From positions 17,500 through 81,499 of the forward strand of contig CALXBE010000009.1 in the NCBI GenBank assembly GCA_944386495.1: a stretch of DNA of 64,000 nt. Reading direction: 5' to 3'. The DNA is from an uncultured Gemmiger sp. GTDB lineage: Bacteria; Bacillota; Clostridia; Oscillospirales; Ruminococcaceae. Positions within the stretch are counted from its first letter, which is position 1; each line of letters starts with the position of its first letter. The notes beneath the pieces were generated by a model. It saw only the letters and a program-made list of their open reading frames with translations. It searched no databases and had not been told where the DNA came from. Of this stretch, positions 1 through 8,580 are shown piece after piece. The position numbers were made by a program, and so were the translations under genes.

Positions 1-380
1 TCTGCCAGCCGGGTGACCAGGGTGCTGCTGTCGATTCCCCGGACCTGTTCAATGAAGCTGCGGCTCACCGGCTGATTGTAAGCTATGATGGCCAGCACCT
101 CCATGGCAGCCTGGGAAAGGGGTGTATTTTTCTTTTTGTCCAGCAGGGTTTTGATGGGCTGGGCAAACTGGTCCTTGGTGGCCAACTGCCACCGGTCCTC
201 CAACTGAAGAAGCTGCAATCCGCTCTCGGGACGGTCATACTCCTCCTTCATCTGCCGGAGCAGGTCTTCCACCAGGTAGGTCTGGAGCGGGATAGCCTCC
301 CCCAGCTTTTCTGCCGTTACCGGCTCTCCGCTGGCAAAGAGCAGAGCCTCCACCACCGGGCGATATTCCTTCAGGTTCAT
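1..380 (-). CDS. scpB: Segregation and condensation protein B (3' part missing)
   Basis: ScpB is the winged-helix partner of the SMC-ScpAB complex that compacts and segregates the chromosome. About 126 codons are visible before the window edge cuts the gene. The reading starts MNLKEYRPVVEALLFASGEP, the usual ScpB opening, and contains the conserved core LSQAAMEVLAIIAYNQPVSR near residues 88-107. The ATG overlaps the scpA stop by four bases (ATGA), so the two are translationally coupled, as is normal for this pair. The identification is from sequence recognition; the C-terminal third cannot be checked. Confidence 0.95.
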   Translation of the reverse strand, partial: MNLKEYRPVVEALLFASGEPVTAEKLGEAIPLQTYLVEDLLRQMKEEYDRPESGLQLLQLEDRWQLATKDQFAQPIKTLLDKKKNTPLSQAAMEVLAIIAYNQPVSRSFIEQVRGIDSSTLVTRLA

Positions 381-1102
381 GGGTTGGTCTCCTCCTGCCT
401 GGGGTTTTTGCCCCGTTTTACTTTCAGACTTTCGTCCTCTTCAATGGTCATGCGGCCTGCACGCACCAGTTCCAGCAGCGCCAGAAAGGTGGCCACTGTC
501 TCACTCCGGCTCTGGCTGTCCTTGAACAGTTCTTCCAGCCGGCGAATCCGTCCCGTGGCCAGACCCCGGAGCAGATGAATCACCCGGCTGGCTACCGACA
601 CAAAGGGAGCCGTCACCAGAGGCTCAAACCGTTCCGGTTCAGGCTGCTGTTTCCGGACACTCCGTCCCATCAGGTTGTTCCAGGCTCGTTCCAGTTCCAG
701 GGGATCGTGATGGAGCCGGTAGGTCATATCCGGTTCCACCTCCATGGGAGGACGCACTTCCCGCCAGGTGTTCTCCTGCATCTGCCGCATCTGGACGGCG
801 ATTCGCTTGCAAAGGTCATATTCAATCAACTGACCCTGCAGTTCTGCTTTGATACGCTGGGCTTCCTCACTCCTTGGAAGGAGGAGAATGCTTTTCATCT
901 GGACCAGCTGGGCAGCCATTTCAATAAATTCGCTGGCAACTTCCAGCCTGTCCCGGTCCAGAGTGTTGATGACCGCCGTATACTGATCTATCAGTTCCAG
1001 AATAGGGATATTGTGCAGGTCCATCTTATTTTTATGGACAAGATGGAGCAGCAGATCCAGCGGCCCCTCAAAATCTTCCAGATGGAAGGTCAAGATCTCC
1101 AT
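377..1102 (-). CDS. scpA: Segregation and condensation protein A
   Basis: ScpA is the kleisin that bridges SMC heads and binds ScpB. The 241-residue length is typical. The N-terminus FHLEDFEGPLDLLLHLVHKN is the highly conserved kleisin N-domain, and the C-terminal winged helix includes a VATFLALLELVRAGRM stretch. A GGAGG sits about seven bases before the ATG. It follows the M50 protease gene by about 20 bases and overlaps scpB, so all three are probably one leftward transcript. Confidence 0.97.
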   Translation of the reverse strand: MEILTFHLEDFEGPLDLLLHLVHKNKMDLHNIPILELIDQYTAVINTLDRDRLEVASEFIEMAAQLVQMKSILLLPRSEEAQRIKAELQGQLIEYDLCKRIAVQMRQMQENTWREVRPPMEVEPDMTYRLHHDPLELERAWNNLMGRSVRKQQPEPERFEPLVTAPFVSVASRVIHLLRGLATGRIRRLEELFKDSQSRSETVATFLALLELVRAGRMTIEEDESLKVKRGKNPRQEETNP

Positions 1103-1122
1103 GAAGATCCTCCGTTACTTAT

Positions 1123-1806
1123 TTAAATATAGGCAAAGCTGCCCATAAGAATGGGGTCCAGATACCCAGTCCCCCAGTCCAGGAAATGCCATACCCAGCT
1201 GTTGAGAATGCTCAGGGGCAGGTCCAGAAGACCCAGCCAGACCACCAGCAGAATTCCCACCATAATGTATTTTTCATATTCCATGATTTTGAAATAGGTA
1301 CGGGTGGGCAGGAAAACAGTGGCCAGACGGCTGCCGTCAAAGGGCGGAATGGGGAGCAGATTGAACACGGTAAGGGAGATATTGATACTGATGAACACCG
1401 ACAGGGCCACCAGCACCATCTCAACTGCCATACCGTTGGATTTATAGTAGACCAGCTTGTAGAGGATCATTCCCACATAAGCCAAGAGCAGATTCATGAC
1501 CGGACCGGCGGCGGCTGTAATGGCCATGCCTGCCTTGGGATTTTTGAAATTCCGCACATTGGCAGGAACCGGTTTTGCCCAGCCGATTCCGGCCAGAAGC
1601 ATGCACAGAGCCCCCATCAGGTCAAAATGAGCCATGGGGTTCATGGTAAGACGGCCGTACCGTTTGGCGGTATCGTCCCCCAGTTTGCTGCTGACCCAAG
1701 CATGGGCCATCTCGTGGGCCGGAATGGCAATAAAGATGGCTGCAATCCGGACCAGGTAAACTACCATCTGGATTTTTCCCATACCAGCAGTCAAAAATCC
1801 GTTCAC
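1123..1806 (-). CDS. M50 site-2 protease family membrane metalloprotease
   Basis: Intramembrane zinc protease of the site-2/SpoIVFB-like M50 family. The zinc site HEMAH is at residues 31-35 in the first membrane helix, and the second motif LLPIPPFDGS, supplying the aspartate ligand, is near 150-160. About five hydrophobic segments are visible. Two GTG codons are possible; the second (used here, 227 residues) lies six bases after AAGGGGGA, while the first abuts that ribosome-binding site and is unlikely. Beside scpAB in many Firmicutes; its substrate cannot be read from sequence. Confidence 0.88.
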   Translation of the reverse strand: MNGFLTAGMGKIQMVVYLVRIAAIFIAIPAHEMAHAWVSSKLGDDTAKRYGRLTMNPMAHFDLMGALCMLLAGIGWAKPVPANVRNFKNPKAGMAITAAAGPVMNLLLAYVGMILYKLVYYKSNGMAVEMVLVALSVFISINISLTVFNLLPIPPFDGSRLATVFLPTRTYFKIMEYEKYIMVGILLVVWLGLLDLPLSILNSWVWHFLDWGTGYLDPILMGSFAYI

Positions 1807-1838
1807 GCACACTCCCCCTTATACTTTATAATTATCTA

Positions 1839-1867
1839 ATAATATCATTTTTACCCTGGATACACAA
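1839..1867 (-). promoter_or_regulatory. Promoter of the M50-scpA-scpB operon
   Basis: On the minus strand TTGTGT and TATTAT are separated by 17 bases, a good sigma-A match, ending about 30 bases before the GTG start. Confidence 0.55.
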
Positions 1868-1938
1868 CCCTTTTTCTCCCGGACAGCCCCTTTGGAGAAA
1901 AGAATTTCTACTCCAGGTAAACTTTTTTCAAAAAAGTC

Positions 1939-1967
1939 TTGCTTTTTTCTTCGGTTTCTGATACTAT
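1939..1967 (+). promoter_or_regulatory. Promoter of rpmB
   Basis: TTGCTT, 17 bases, TACTAT. The predicted transcript start is about 40 bases before the rpmB ATG. Confidence 0.55.
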
Positions 1968-2013
1968 AGTCTAGCTGACAAAAAGCCAATCAATTACAAG
2001 GAGGTGCAGCAAA

Positions 2014-2202
2014 ATGGCTAAGTGTGATTGTTGTGGCAAAGGCGTAACCTTTGGCATTCAGGTTTCCCACTCTCATCGTCGGAGCAACCGTACCTGGAAG
2101 CCCAATGTGAAGCGTGTCAAGGCTATCGTGGATGGTTCCCCGAAGTACATCCACGCTTGCACCCGGTGCCTGCGTTCTGGTAAGGTTACCCGTGCGGTCT
2201 AA
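2014..2202 (+). CDS. rpmB: 50S ribosomal protein L28
   Basis: Small component of the large ribosomal subunit. The 62-residue protein is of the zinc-binding type: C4 and C7 pair with C49 and C52 (CTRC) to form a zinc ribbon. The internal SHSHRRSNRTWKPN stretch is the family signature. A near-perfect AAGGAGGTG ribosome-binding site precedes the ATG. Monocistronic, with its own promoter and a terminator directly behind. Confidence 0.98.
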   Translation: MAKCDCCGKGVTFGIQVSHSHRRSNRTWKPNVKRVKAIVDGSPKYIHACTRCLRSGKVTRAV

Positions 2203-2219
2203 TCAAAGAAAAACAAACT

Positions 2220-2247
2220 GCCGGTCTTAATGGACCGGCTTTTGTTT
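2220..2247 (+). terminator. Terminator of rpmB
   Basis: GCCGGTC and GACCGGC pair around a six-base loop and are followed by TTTTGTTTT. Confidence 0.85.
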
Positions 2248-2263
2248 TAGGGAGGTATATTCC

Positions 2264-2440
2264 ATGGCTCTGCCCACTGATCCCTTTATCCTTTTAAGCT
2301 ATCTCAACACCCAGCTGCGGGACGGCTGCCCTTCCCTGGAGGAGCTTTGCCGCCGGGAAGACGTTCAGCTCCAGGCTGTGGTGGAAGCCATGGGCTCCAT
2401 CGGCTATGAGTATGACCCGGAGCTGAACAAGTTTGTCTGA
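2264..2440 (+). CDS. DUF4250 family small protein
   Basis: A 58-residue protein too short for most gene finders. The N-terminus MALPTDPFILLSYLNTQLRD and the C-terminal GYEYDPELNKF match the pattern of the DUF4250 family of Firmicutes, whose function is unknown. It has a GGAGG about eight bases before the ATG and lies 18 bases before the esterase gene, so the two are probably co-transcribed. No membrane segment or signal peptide is visible. Assignment is by pattern memory, not by alignment. Confidence 0.8.
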   Translation: MALPTDPFILLSYLNTQLRDGCPSLEELCRREDVQLQAVVEAMGSIGYEYDPELNKFV

Positions 2441-2458
2441 TAATGGAGGGTACCAAGA

Positions 2459-3208
2459 ATGGAAGTGCGCTACTTTAAAGAGTACAGCCGGTATCTCAAC
2501 CGGGATATGGAATTCAAAGTATACGGCAGCACCGGACGCCCCTGCCTGGTCTTCCCCTGTCAGGGAGGCCGGTTCTGGGACTGGGAGGACTTTGGCATGT
2601 GCCAGATCGCTTCCCCCTGGATCGACAGCGGAAAGCTCATGCTTATCACCTGCGACAGCATCGACAAGGAAACCTGGGACAACCCGGGTGACTGCCGACA
2701 GCGAATTGAGCAGCATGAGCGCTGGTACAACTACATCTGCGAGGAACTGGTTCCCCGCATCGGTCAGCTCTGCGGCCACCGGTACGATGGTCAGATCCTT
2801 CTGGCCGGAACCAGCATGGGCGCTGCCCACGCTGTAAACTTCTTCCTCCGCCGTCCTGACCTGTTCAACGGCACCATTGCCCTCAGCGGTTTCTATGACA
2901 CCCGGCTTTTCTTCGGGGAGTACATGGATGACCTGACCTACCGGAACAGCCCTGTGGATTATATGCGGAACATTCCCACCGACCACCCCTACATTGAGAT
3001 GATCAACCGGGCCGACCAGTTTATCGTCTGCGTAGGCCAGGGCGCCTGGGAGGGCCCCCTGCTGGACAGTACCCGCCAGCTTCAGGGGATCCTGGAATCC
3101 AAGGGAGTTCGGGCCGATGTGGAGATCTGGGGTTATGATGTCTGCCATGACTGGAATTGGTGGAAGGTTCAGTGGCCCATGTTCCTGGGGAGGATCCTGG
3201 ACAAATAA
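2459..3208 (+). CDS. Esterase family alpha/beta hydrolase
   Basis: Cytoplasmic alpha/beta hydrolase of the putative-esterase (esterase D-like) group. The nucleophile elbow GTSMG places the catalytic serine at residue 119; a likely catalytic histidine is H230 in CHDWNWW. The 249-residue length fits. No signal peptide is present. Start chosen from GGAGGG nine bases upstream. It follows the DUF4250 gene closely and is ended by a strong terminator. The natural ester substrate is not evident. Confidence 0.85.
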   Translation: MEVRYFKEYSRYLNRDMEFKVYGSTGRPCLVFPCQGGRFWDWEDFGMCQIASPWIDSGKLMLITCDSIDKETWDNPGDCRQRIEQHERWYNYICEELVPRIGQLCGHRYDGQILLAGTSMGAAHAVNFFLRRPDLFNGTIALSGFYDTRLFFGEYMDDLTYRNSPVDYMRNIPTDHPYIEMINRADQFIVCVGQGAWEGPLLDSTRQLQGILESKGVRADVEIWGYDVCHDWNWWKVQWPMFLGRILDK

Positions 3209-3225
3209 TATCCTATATGGTTAAA

Positions 3226-3252
3226 AGAGGGGGCCTCACAGGCCCCTTTTTT
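3226..3252 (+). terminator. Terminator after the esterase gene
   Basis: GGGGCC and GGCCCC around a short loop, followed by six T. Confidence 0.85.
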
Positions 3253-3433
3253 CTGCGGGGCCAGGGCAAGGCGTACAAATCCGCCCCTTCCCCACCCTTT
3301 CCTTTGGGCAACCTGCCGAAAGATGAGTTTGGGGCTTTTCAAAGCCATCCTTTTATGATAGTATGGTAACACATTAGCAGACTAAAGTATTTATTTTTTC
3401 TGCACTAGATTGGAAGGAAACGAGGAAACACCC

Positions 3434-4300
3434 ATGAAAAAGCTGATTTGCCTGCTGCTTGCCCTGTCCATGACCGCCCTGCTTCTGGCAGGCTGCGGCT
3501 CTGCTCCTGCTGCCACTGATGAAACCGGAGACGCCGCCGATACTGCCGCCGCAGATAACGGGGCAAACGAAGGCTCTGCCGAGGGTTCTGCCCAGAGCGA
3601 TATGGCCTATGTCCAGGAAAAAGGTGTTCTGGTAGTAGGTATTACCGAATTCGAGCCCATGGACTACAAGGATGCCGACGGCAACTGGATTGGATTTGAT
3701 GCCGACATGGCCAAAGCCTTTGCTGAGAGCCTGGGCGTTGAGGTAGAATTTACCGTCATCGACTGGGACAACAAGATTCTGGAGCTGGACGGCAAGACCA
3801 TTGACTGTGTCTGGAACGGCATGACCCTTACCGAGGATGTTCTGGCTGCCATGGAGTGCAGCAACGCCTACTGCAACAACGCTCAGGTGGTCATTGTTCC
3901 CGCTGACAAGGCTGACCAGTACCAGACCGTGGAGAGCCTGGCCGACCTGAACTTTGCCGTGGAAACCGGTTCTGCCGGAGAAGCTGAGGTTTCTGCCCTG
4001 AACCTTTCCTACACTCCTGTTGTGGACCAGGCCACCGCACTCATGGAAGTGGCTGCCGGCACCTGTGACGCCGCCGTTATCGACAGCCTGATGGCCGCCG
4101 CCATGGTAGGCGAAGGCACAGGCTACGCTGACCTGACCTATACGGTGGGCCTGAACAGTGAGGAGTACGGTGTAGGCTTCCGTAAGGGTTCTGATCTGGC
4201 CGAGGCTCTCAACCAGTTCTTTGCCTCCATCTACGCCGACGGGACCATGTCCTCTCTGGCCGAGACCTACGGTGTCCAGGCTGCTCTCATTGCGCAGTAA
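3434..4300 (+). CDS. Amino acid ABC transporter substrate-binding lipoprotein
   Basis: Extracellular binding protein (SBP family 3) of a polar amino acid importer. The signal peptide is typical of lipoproteins, ending in LLAGC with the acylated cysteine at residue 21, followed by a disordered Ala/Gly/Asp-rich linker to about residue 60. The ligand-binding core includes VGITEFEPMDYKDADGNWIGFDADMA-like family motifs. An in-frame ATG 24 bases upstream is rejected because AGGAAAC precedes this one and the signal sequence starts here. The ligand cannot be named with certainty. Confidence 0.93.
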   Translation: MKKLICLLLALSMTALLLAGCGSAPAATDETGDAADTAAADNGANEGSAEGSAQSDMAYVQEKGVLVVGITEFEPMDYKDADGNWIGFDADMAKAFAESLGVEVEFTVIDWDNKILELDGKTIDCVWNGMTLTEDVLAAMECSNAYCNNAQVVIVPADKADQYQTVESLADLNFAVETGSAGEAEVSALNLSYTPVVDQATALMEVAAGTCDAAVIDSLMAAAMVGEGTGYADLTYTVGLNSEEYGVGFRKGSDLAEALNQFFASIYADGTMSSLAETYGVQAALIAQ

Positions 4301-4315
4301 GTTTTATTGAGTACT

Positions 4316-4347
4316 CTGCCCCATCTCCCCTGTCGGCGGTGGGGCAG
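4316..4347 (+). terminator. Hairpin between binding protein and permease genes
   Basis: CTGCCCCA pairs with TGGGGCAG around a 16-base loop just after the binding-protein stop. The following sequence is C/T-rich and less U-rich than a full terminator. Such hairpins commonly stabilise the abundant binding-protein mRNA or partly stop transcription before the permease; this role is inference. Confidence 0.5.
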
Positions 4348-4388
4348 ATTTCTGTCCCTTCCCTATTTTTATTTGACCAGGTGAATCT

Positions 4389-5075
4389 ATGGAATTGATT
4401 TTGCAGCAGATGCCCATTGTTATCCATTCCCTGAATGTGGGCTTTCTGCAAACTTTGAAACTGTTTTTCATTACCCTTATCGGCGCTTTTCCCCTGGGAC
4501 TGGTGATCGCTTTCGGGTCCATGTCCCGGTTTGCTCCCCTTAAATATCTGACCCGGACCTTTGTCTGGGTAATTCGGGGCACTCCCCTGATGATTCAGCT
4601 CCTTATCTTCTACTACTTCCCCGGCCTGGTTCTGGGAAATCCCATCTGGGGCGGCGGTGAATCGGGCCGTCTGGCTGCGGCTTCGGTGAGCTTTATCATC
4701 AACTATGCCTGCTATTTCAGCGAGATTTACCGGGGCGGTATCCAGGGTATCCCGGTGGGCCAGCAGGAAGCCGGTCTTGTTCTGGGAATGACCCGGGGGC
4801 AGATTTTCCGCCATGTTACCCTGCTCCAGATGATCAAGGCCATTGTTCCCCCCATGAGCAACGAGATCATCACCCTGGTAAAGGACACCTCCCTTTCCCG
4901 TATCATCGCCCTTCAGGAGATCATCTGGGCAGGACAGGCGTTCCTGAAAAGCAGCCAGGGAATCAGCGGCGCCATCTGGCCCCTGTTCTTTACCGCCATC
5001 TACTATCTTATCTTTACCGGTTTGCTTACCATTCTTCTGGGCAAGCTGGAAAAGAAGCTGAGCTATTTCCATTGA
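4389..5075 (+). CDS. Amino acid ABC transporter permease
   Basis: Inner-membrane permease subunit of the His/Glu/Gln importer family. The 228-residue protein has about five membrane helices, and the ATPase-coupling EAA loop is visible as GQQEAGLVLGMTRGQIFRHV around residues 118-137. It stands between the binding protein and the ATPase in the classic order; only one permease is present, so the transporter probably uses a homodimer. The ATPase gene begins 16 bases downstream. Confidence 0.94.
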   Translation: MELILQQMPIVIHSLNVGFLQTLKLFFITLIGAFPLGLVIAFGSMSRFAPLKYLTRTFVWVIRGTPLMIQLLIFYYFPGLVLGNPIWGGGESGRLAAASVSFIINYACYFSEIYRGGIQGIPVGQQEAGLVLGMTRGQIFRHVTLLQMIKAIVPPMSNEIITLVKDTSLSRIIALQEIIWAGQAFLKSSQGISGAIWPLFFTAIYYLIFTGLLTILLGKLEKKLSYFH

Positions 5076-5090
5076 GAGGAGGGGTTTTCC

Positions 5091-5888
5091 ATGGCATTTT
5101 TGGAAGTAAGTCACATCCGCAAATCCTTCGGCAACACCCCTGTTCTCCAGGGAATTGATTTCACCCTGGAAAAGGGACAGGTGCTCAGCCTGATCGGTTC
5201 CTCGGGCAGCGGCAAAACCACCCTGCTCCGCTCCATGAACTACCTGGAGATCCCCCAGGAAGGGACCGTCTCCCTGAACGGAGAGATCCTTTTTGACTAT
5301 GACCATCCTGCCGCCCTCCGGGACGAGGAGCTGCGCCAGAAGCGGCTTCACTTCGGAATGGTATTCCAGAGCTTCAACCTGTTCCCCCAGTACAACGTTT
5401 TGGACAACTGCACCCTGGCCATGGACCTGCTGGCCAAAGACCAGGCCAAAGCTGCCCGGCAGCGGTTTGACCAAACTGCGGTCCACAAAGCCAACCAGGA
5501 AATCGCCAAGGGTATCCTGGACCGGGTGGGCCTTTCCGCCAAGCTGGCCAACTACCCCTGTGAACTGTCCGGCGGACAGTGCCAGCGGGTAGCCATTGCC
5601 CGGGCTCTCTGCATGAAGCCGGATATCCTCTGCTTTGACGAGCCTACCAGCGCCCTGGACCCGGAGTTGACCGGGGAGGTGCTGAAGGTCATCAAGAGTT
5701 TGAAAAGCGAGGACACCACCATGGTCATTGTCACCCATGAAATGGAGTTTGCCCGGAATGTTTCGGACAAGGTGATTTTTATGGCGGATGGTGTTATTGA
5801 GGAGGAGGGCACCCCGGAAGAAGTTTTCGGAAATCCCAAAAGCCCCAAAACCAAAAGTTTCCTGGCCAAAAGTCTGGAATCCATCTGA
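5091..5888 (+). CDS. Amino acid ABC transporter ATP-binding protein
   Basis: ATPase of the polar amino acid importer. Walker A GSSGSGKT is at residues 36-43, the Q-loop FQSFNLFP near 92, the signature LSGGQ at 159-163, Walker B ILCFDEP at 179-185 with catalytic E184, and the H-loop VTHEME near 213. The length of 265 is slightly above the usual 240-250 because of an insertion around residues 70-85 and 120-140. A GAGGAGGGG precedes the ATG. Confidence 0.96.
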   Translation: MAFLEVSHIRKSFGNTPVLQGIDFTLEKGQVLSLIGSSGSGKTTLLRSMNYLEIPQEGTVSLNGEILFDYDHPAALRDEELRQKRLHFGMVFQSFNLFPQYNVLDNCTLAMDLLAKDQAKAARQRFDQTAVHKANQEIAKGILDRVGLSAKLANYPCELSGGQCQRVAIARALCMKPDILCFDEPTSALDPELTGEVLKVIKSLKSEDTTMVIVTHEMEFARNVSDKVIFMADGVIEEEGTPEEVFGNPKSPKTKSFLAKSLESI

Positions 5889-5893
5889 CCTTT

Positions 5894-5923
5894 CCGGTAT
5901 CCCCCTGGGGATACCGGTTTTTT
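5894..5923 (+). terminator. Terminator of the amino acid ABC transporter operon
   Basis: A perfect CCGGTATCCCC / GGGGATACCGG stem with a T-tract. Confidence 0.9.
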
Positions 5924-5924
5924 A

Positions 5925-5953
5925 TTGCGCCGGTCTGCCAATTATGATACAAT
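5925..5953 (+). promoter_or_regulatory. Promoter of nadE
   Basis: TTGCGC, 17 bases, TACAAT, about 30 bases before the nadE start; the -35 element touches the end of the preceding terminator. Confidence 0.6.
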
Positions 5954-5984
5954 ATTGCATATTACAAGAGTGAGGAATCCAGCT

Positions 5985-7895
5985 ATGAAATACGGATTTA
6001 TCAAGGCCGCCGCCCTCAGCCCCCGGCTCCAGGTGGCGGACTGCCAATACAATACCCGGGAGATCATCACCGCACTCCAGGCTGCCGCCCAGGACGGGGT
6101 CCAGCTGGCCTGTCTGCCTGAGTTTGCCATTACCGGGTACACCTGCAACGACCTGTTTCTCCAGCGGAAGCTGCAGCAGGGGGCTTTGGAGGGTCTGGAA
6201 AAGATCCTCTTTGCCAGCCGGGAGCTGAATCTGGTGGCCCTGGTTGGGCTGCCTCTGGAGGCAAACGGAAAGCTCTACAACTGTGCTGCTGTTCTCAGCC
6301 GGGGCCAGCTGCTGGGAATCGTCCCCAAGACCCACATTCCCAACTACGGGGAATTTTATGAGCGGCGGCAGTTTTCCCCTGCCCCTCAGGAGGTTTCCTC
6401 CGTTCAGGTGCTGGGGCATACCGTTCCCTTCGGGACCCGGCTTCTCTTTTCCTGCCGTCAGATGAAAGAGTTTGTGCTGGGAGTGGAGATTTGCGAGGAC
6501 CTTTGGGCTCCTGTTCCCCCCAGCTGCGGCCATGCCCTGGCCGGGGCCACCGTCATCTGCAACCTGTCCGCCAGTGACGAGACGGTGGGCAAGGCTGAGT
6601 ACCGCCAGAACCTGGTGACCGGGCAGTCTGCCCGGCTTCTCTGCGCCTACCTGTACGCCGACGCCGGCCACGGGGAGAGCACCACCGACATGGTCTTTGC
6701 CGCCCACAACCTGATTGCTGAAAACGGGATTCTCCTGGCAGAGAGCCAGCCCTTTGGGGAAGGCTACGCCGCCGCCCAGATCGACCTGGAGCGGATGATC
6801 TGCGAACGGGTAAAGAACACCACCTTTGCCCCTGCCGGTGAAGGGTATCAGGTAGTGCCCTTTGACCTGGAGCCGGTGGAAGTGCCCCTGTCCCGGCCTG
6901 TTGACCGGTTCCCCTTTGTTCCCTCCAACCCCGCCCTCCGTACCCAGCGCTGCCGTCTGATCCTCCAGATTCAGGCAGACGGTCTGGCCAAGCGGATTCA
7001 GCACGCCCACTGCAAAACCGCCGTCATTGGAATCAGCGGTGGTCTGGACAGCTGTCTGGCCCTGCTGGTGGCCGTGCGGGCCATGAAGCAGCTGGGCCGG
7101 GAACCCCGGGAGATTCTGGCGGTGACCATGCCCTGCTTCGGCACCACCAAGCGGACCCGGAGCAATGCGGAAATCCTCTGCAATGAGCTGGGCGTTTCCT
7201 TCAAGGAAATCAACATTACCCAGACCGTCCGCAGCCACATGGCGGACATCGGCCAGAGCGAGACGGACTATGATGTCACCTTTGAGAACTGTCAGGCCCG
7301 GGTCCGGACTCTGGAACTGATGGATACCGCCAACAAGGCCGGCGGTCTGGTCATCGGTACCGGTGACCTGAGCGAGCTGGCCCTGGGCTGGGCCACCTAC
7401 AACGGGGACCACATGAGCATGTATGGGGTAAACTGCGGCGTTCCCAAGACCCTGGTCCGTCATCTGGTTCAGCATGAGGCAGATACCGCCGCCTCCCCTG
7501 CCCTGGCTCAGGTCCTTCTGGACATTCTGGATACCCCGGTCAGCCCCGAGCTGCTCCCTGCCCAGGACGGGGAAATCAGCCAGAAAACCGAGGACCTGGT
7601 GGGTCCCTATGAGCTCCATGACTTCTACCTCTACTACGTGCTCCGGTTCGGCTTCTCCCCCGCCAAGATTTATTATCTGGCAAAGGTCGCCTTTGCTGGC
7701 GTGTACGAGGAGAAGGTGCTTCTCCACTGGCTGAAAAACTTCTACCGCCGGTTCTTTGTGCAGCAGTTCAAGCGGAGCTGCCTGCCTGACGGCCCCAAAG
7801 TGGGCAGTGTGACCCTCAGTCCCCGGGGAGACTGGCGGATGCCCAGTGACGCTTCCAGCGCTCTCTGGCTGGCGGAATTGGAGGAACTGGAATGA
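5985..7895 (+). CDS. nadE: Glutamine-dependent NAD+ synthetase
   Basis: Makes NAD+ from nicotinate adenine dinucleotide, ATP and glutamine; last step of NAD biosynthesis, cytoplasmic. The 636-residue protein has an N-terminal nitrilase-type glutaminase domain with the E46-K115-C170 triad (CLPEF, VPKTH, VEICEDLW) and a C-terminal synthetase domain with the ATP-binding SGGLDS loop at 351-356. The ATG with GAGGA upstream was chosen over an in-frame ATG-like start 60 bases earlier, which lies within the promoter. Overlaps the next gene by four bases. Confidence 0.97.
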   Translation: MKYGFIKAAALSPRLQVADCQYNTREIITALQAAAQDGVQLACLPEFAITGYTCNDLFLQRKLQQGALEGLEKILFASRELNLVALVGLPLEANGKLYNCAAVLSRGQLLGIVPKTHIPNYGEFYERRQFSPAPQEVSSVQVLGHTVPFGTRLLFSCRQMKEFVLGVEICEDLWAPVPPSCGHALAGATVICNLSASDETVGKAEYRQNLVTGQSARLLCAYLYADAGHGESTTDMVFAAHNLIAENGILLAESQPFGEGYAAAQIDLERMICERVKNTTFAPAGEGYQVVPFDLEPVEVPLSRPVDRFPFVPSNPALRTQRCRLILQIQADGLAKRIQHAHCKTAVIGISGGLDSCLALLVAVRAMKQLGREPREILAVTMPCFGTTKRTRSNAEILCNELGVSFKEINITQTVRSHMADIGQSETDYDVTFENCQARVRTLELMDTANKAGGLVIGTGDLSELALGWATYNGDHMSMYGVNCGVPKTLVRHLVQHEADTAASPALAQVLLDILDTPVSPELLPAQDGEISQKTEDLVGPYELHDFYLYYVLRFGFSPAKIYYLAKVAFAGVYEEKVLLHWLKNFYRRFFVQQFKRSCLPDGPKVGSVTLSPRGDWRMPSDASSALWLAELEELE

Positions 7896-8233
7896 AAGCC
7901 TGGGTAAAGAATCTTATTTTCATTCTGGTCATCCTTCTGGTGGCCGGTGGCATCTGGCTCTGGCAGGAAGCTAACCGCCGGTACGGAAAGGTAGCTGTGG
8001 TCCTCTACGGGGACAATCAGCAGATGGAACTATCCCTGGCGGAGAACGGCGTCTATGATATTGATACAGGGACCTACACGGTTCATCTTCAGGTGGAGGA
8101 TGGCAAGATTCGGTTCATTGACAGTCCCTGCCCCGATCACCTTTGCGAGGATTTCGGCTGGCTGGAAAAATCGGGCGACTATGCGGTCTGCATGCCCGCC
8201 TCCACCCTTTGCCGAATCGAAGATTCAAAATAA
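7892..8233 (+). CDS. NusG domain II-containing membrane-anchored protein
   Basis: A 113-residue protein with one N-terminal membrane helix (about residues 7-24) followed by a small beta domain of the NusG-II type. The end carries the family pattern DSPCPDHLCEDFGWL with two cysteines. Function is not known. The ATGA overlap with nadE shows translational coupling. It is not a transcription factor NusG: the NGN and KOW domains are absent. Confidence 0.8.
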   Translation: MKAWVKNLIFILVILLVAGGIWLWQEANRRYGKVAVVLYGDNQQMELSLAENGVYDIDTGTYTVHLQVEDGKIRFIDSPCPDHLCEDFGWLEKSGDYAVCMPASTLCRIEDSK

Positions 8234-8329
8234 AAACGCGGCAGGAAATGTCCTATTGGCGGAAAATACGCTTACGCAGGAGTTGCGAATGGCTTGATGA
8301 TTTCCAAATCAGAAGGAGGTAAAGCACAA

Positions 8330-8467
8330 ATGATTGTTCTGGCTGTAGTCTGTACCCTGATTGCCGGCGCATTGGGCGCTTTTCTGGAGCCGGTTTCTTT
8401 CTCTGTTGCCTTGCCAATTGCTGTTATGGGTGGTTTTATTTTGAAAGCGATCAAGTCCCGACCCTGA
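8330..8467 (+). CDS. 45-residue hydrophobic small protein
   Basis: A short frame preceded by AGAAGGAGGT, a nearly full match to the 16S 3' end, with nine bases to the ATG. The product is one or two membrane segments (MIVLAVVCTLIAGALGAFLE, then a second hydrophobic run) and a basic end KAIKSRP. It lies between the NusG-II gene and a strong terminator, about 100 bases after the former. No family is recognised; the ribosome-binding site and composition are the only support. Confidence 0.6.
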   Translation: MIVLAVVCTLIAGALGAFLEPVSFSVALPIAVMGGFILKAIKSRP

Positions 8468-8530
8468 CTGGACCAAAAGCTGTTAAAACACACCGGGCCA
8501 AAAGTGTTTGTTCTTGGATATTGTTTTGTA

Positions 8531-8577
8531 AAAAAAGAGACTGCTGCAGGACTTCCGTTCCACAACAGTCTCTTTTT
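8531..8577. terminator. Bidirectional terminator between the 45-residue gene and the YdcF-like gene
   Basis: AGAGACTG and CAGTCTCT arms are flanked by A-runs on the left and T-runs on the right, so the hairpin can stop transcription from both sides. Confidence 0.8.
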
Positions 8578-8580
8578 CAT

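Noticed and set aside
1807-1812. GTG at 1812 as start of the M50 gene
   Set aside because: It directly touches AAGGGGGA, leaving no spacer; the GTG six bases later has correct spacing.
5922-7727. Long open frame on the minus strand opposite nadE (also 10949-12526, 35531-37084 and 59615-62188)
   Set aside because: These frames lie opposite recognised genes, have no ribosome-binding site and give Gly/His/Gln-rich proteins with no motifs. They arise from the GC-rich codon use of the true genes.
8234-8329. Riboswitch in the leader of the 45-residue gene
   Set aside because: No known riboswitch core or convincing pairing could be found; only a good ribosome-binding site.
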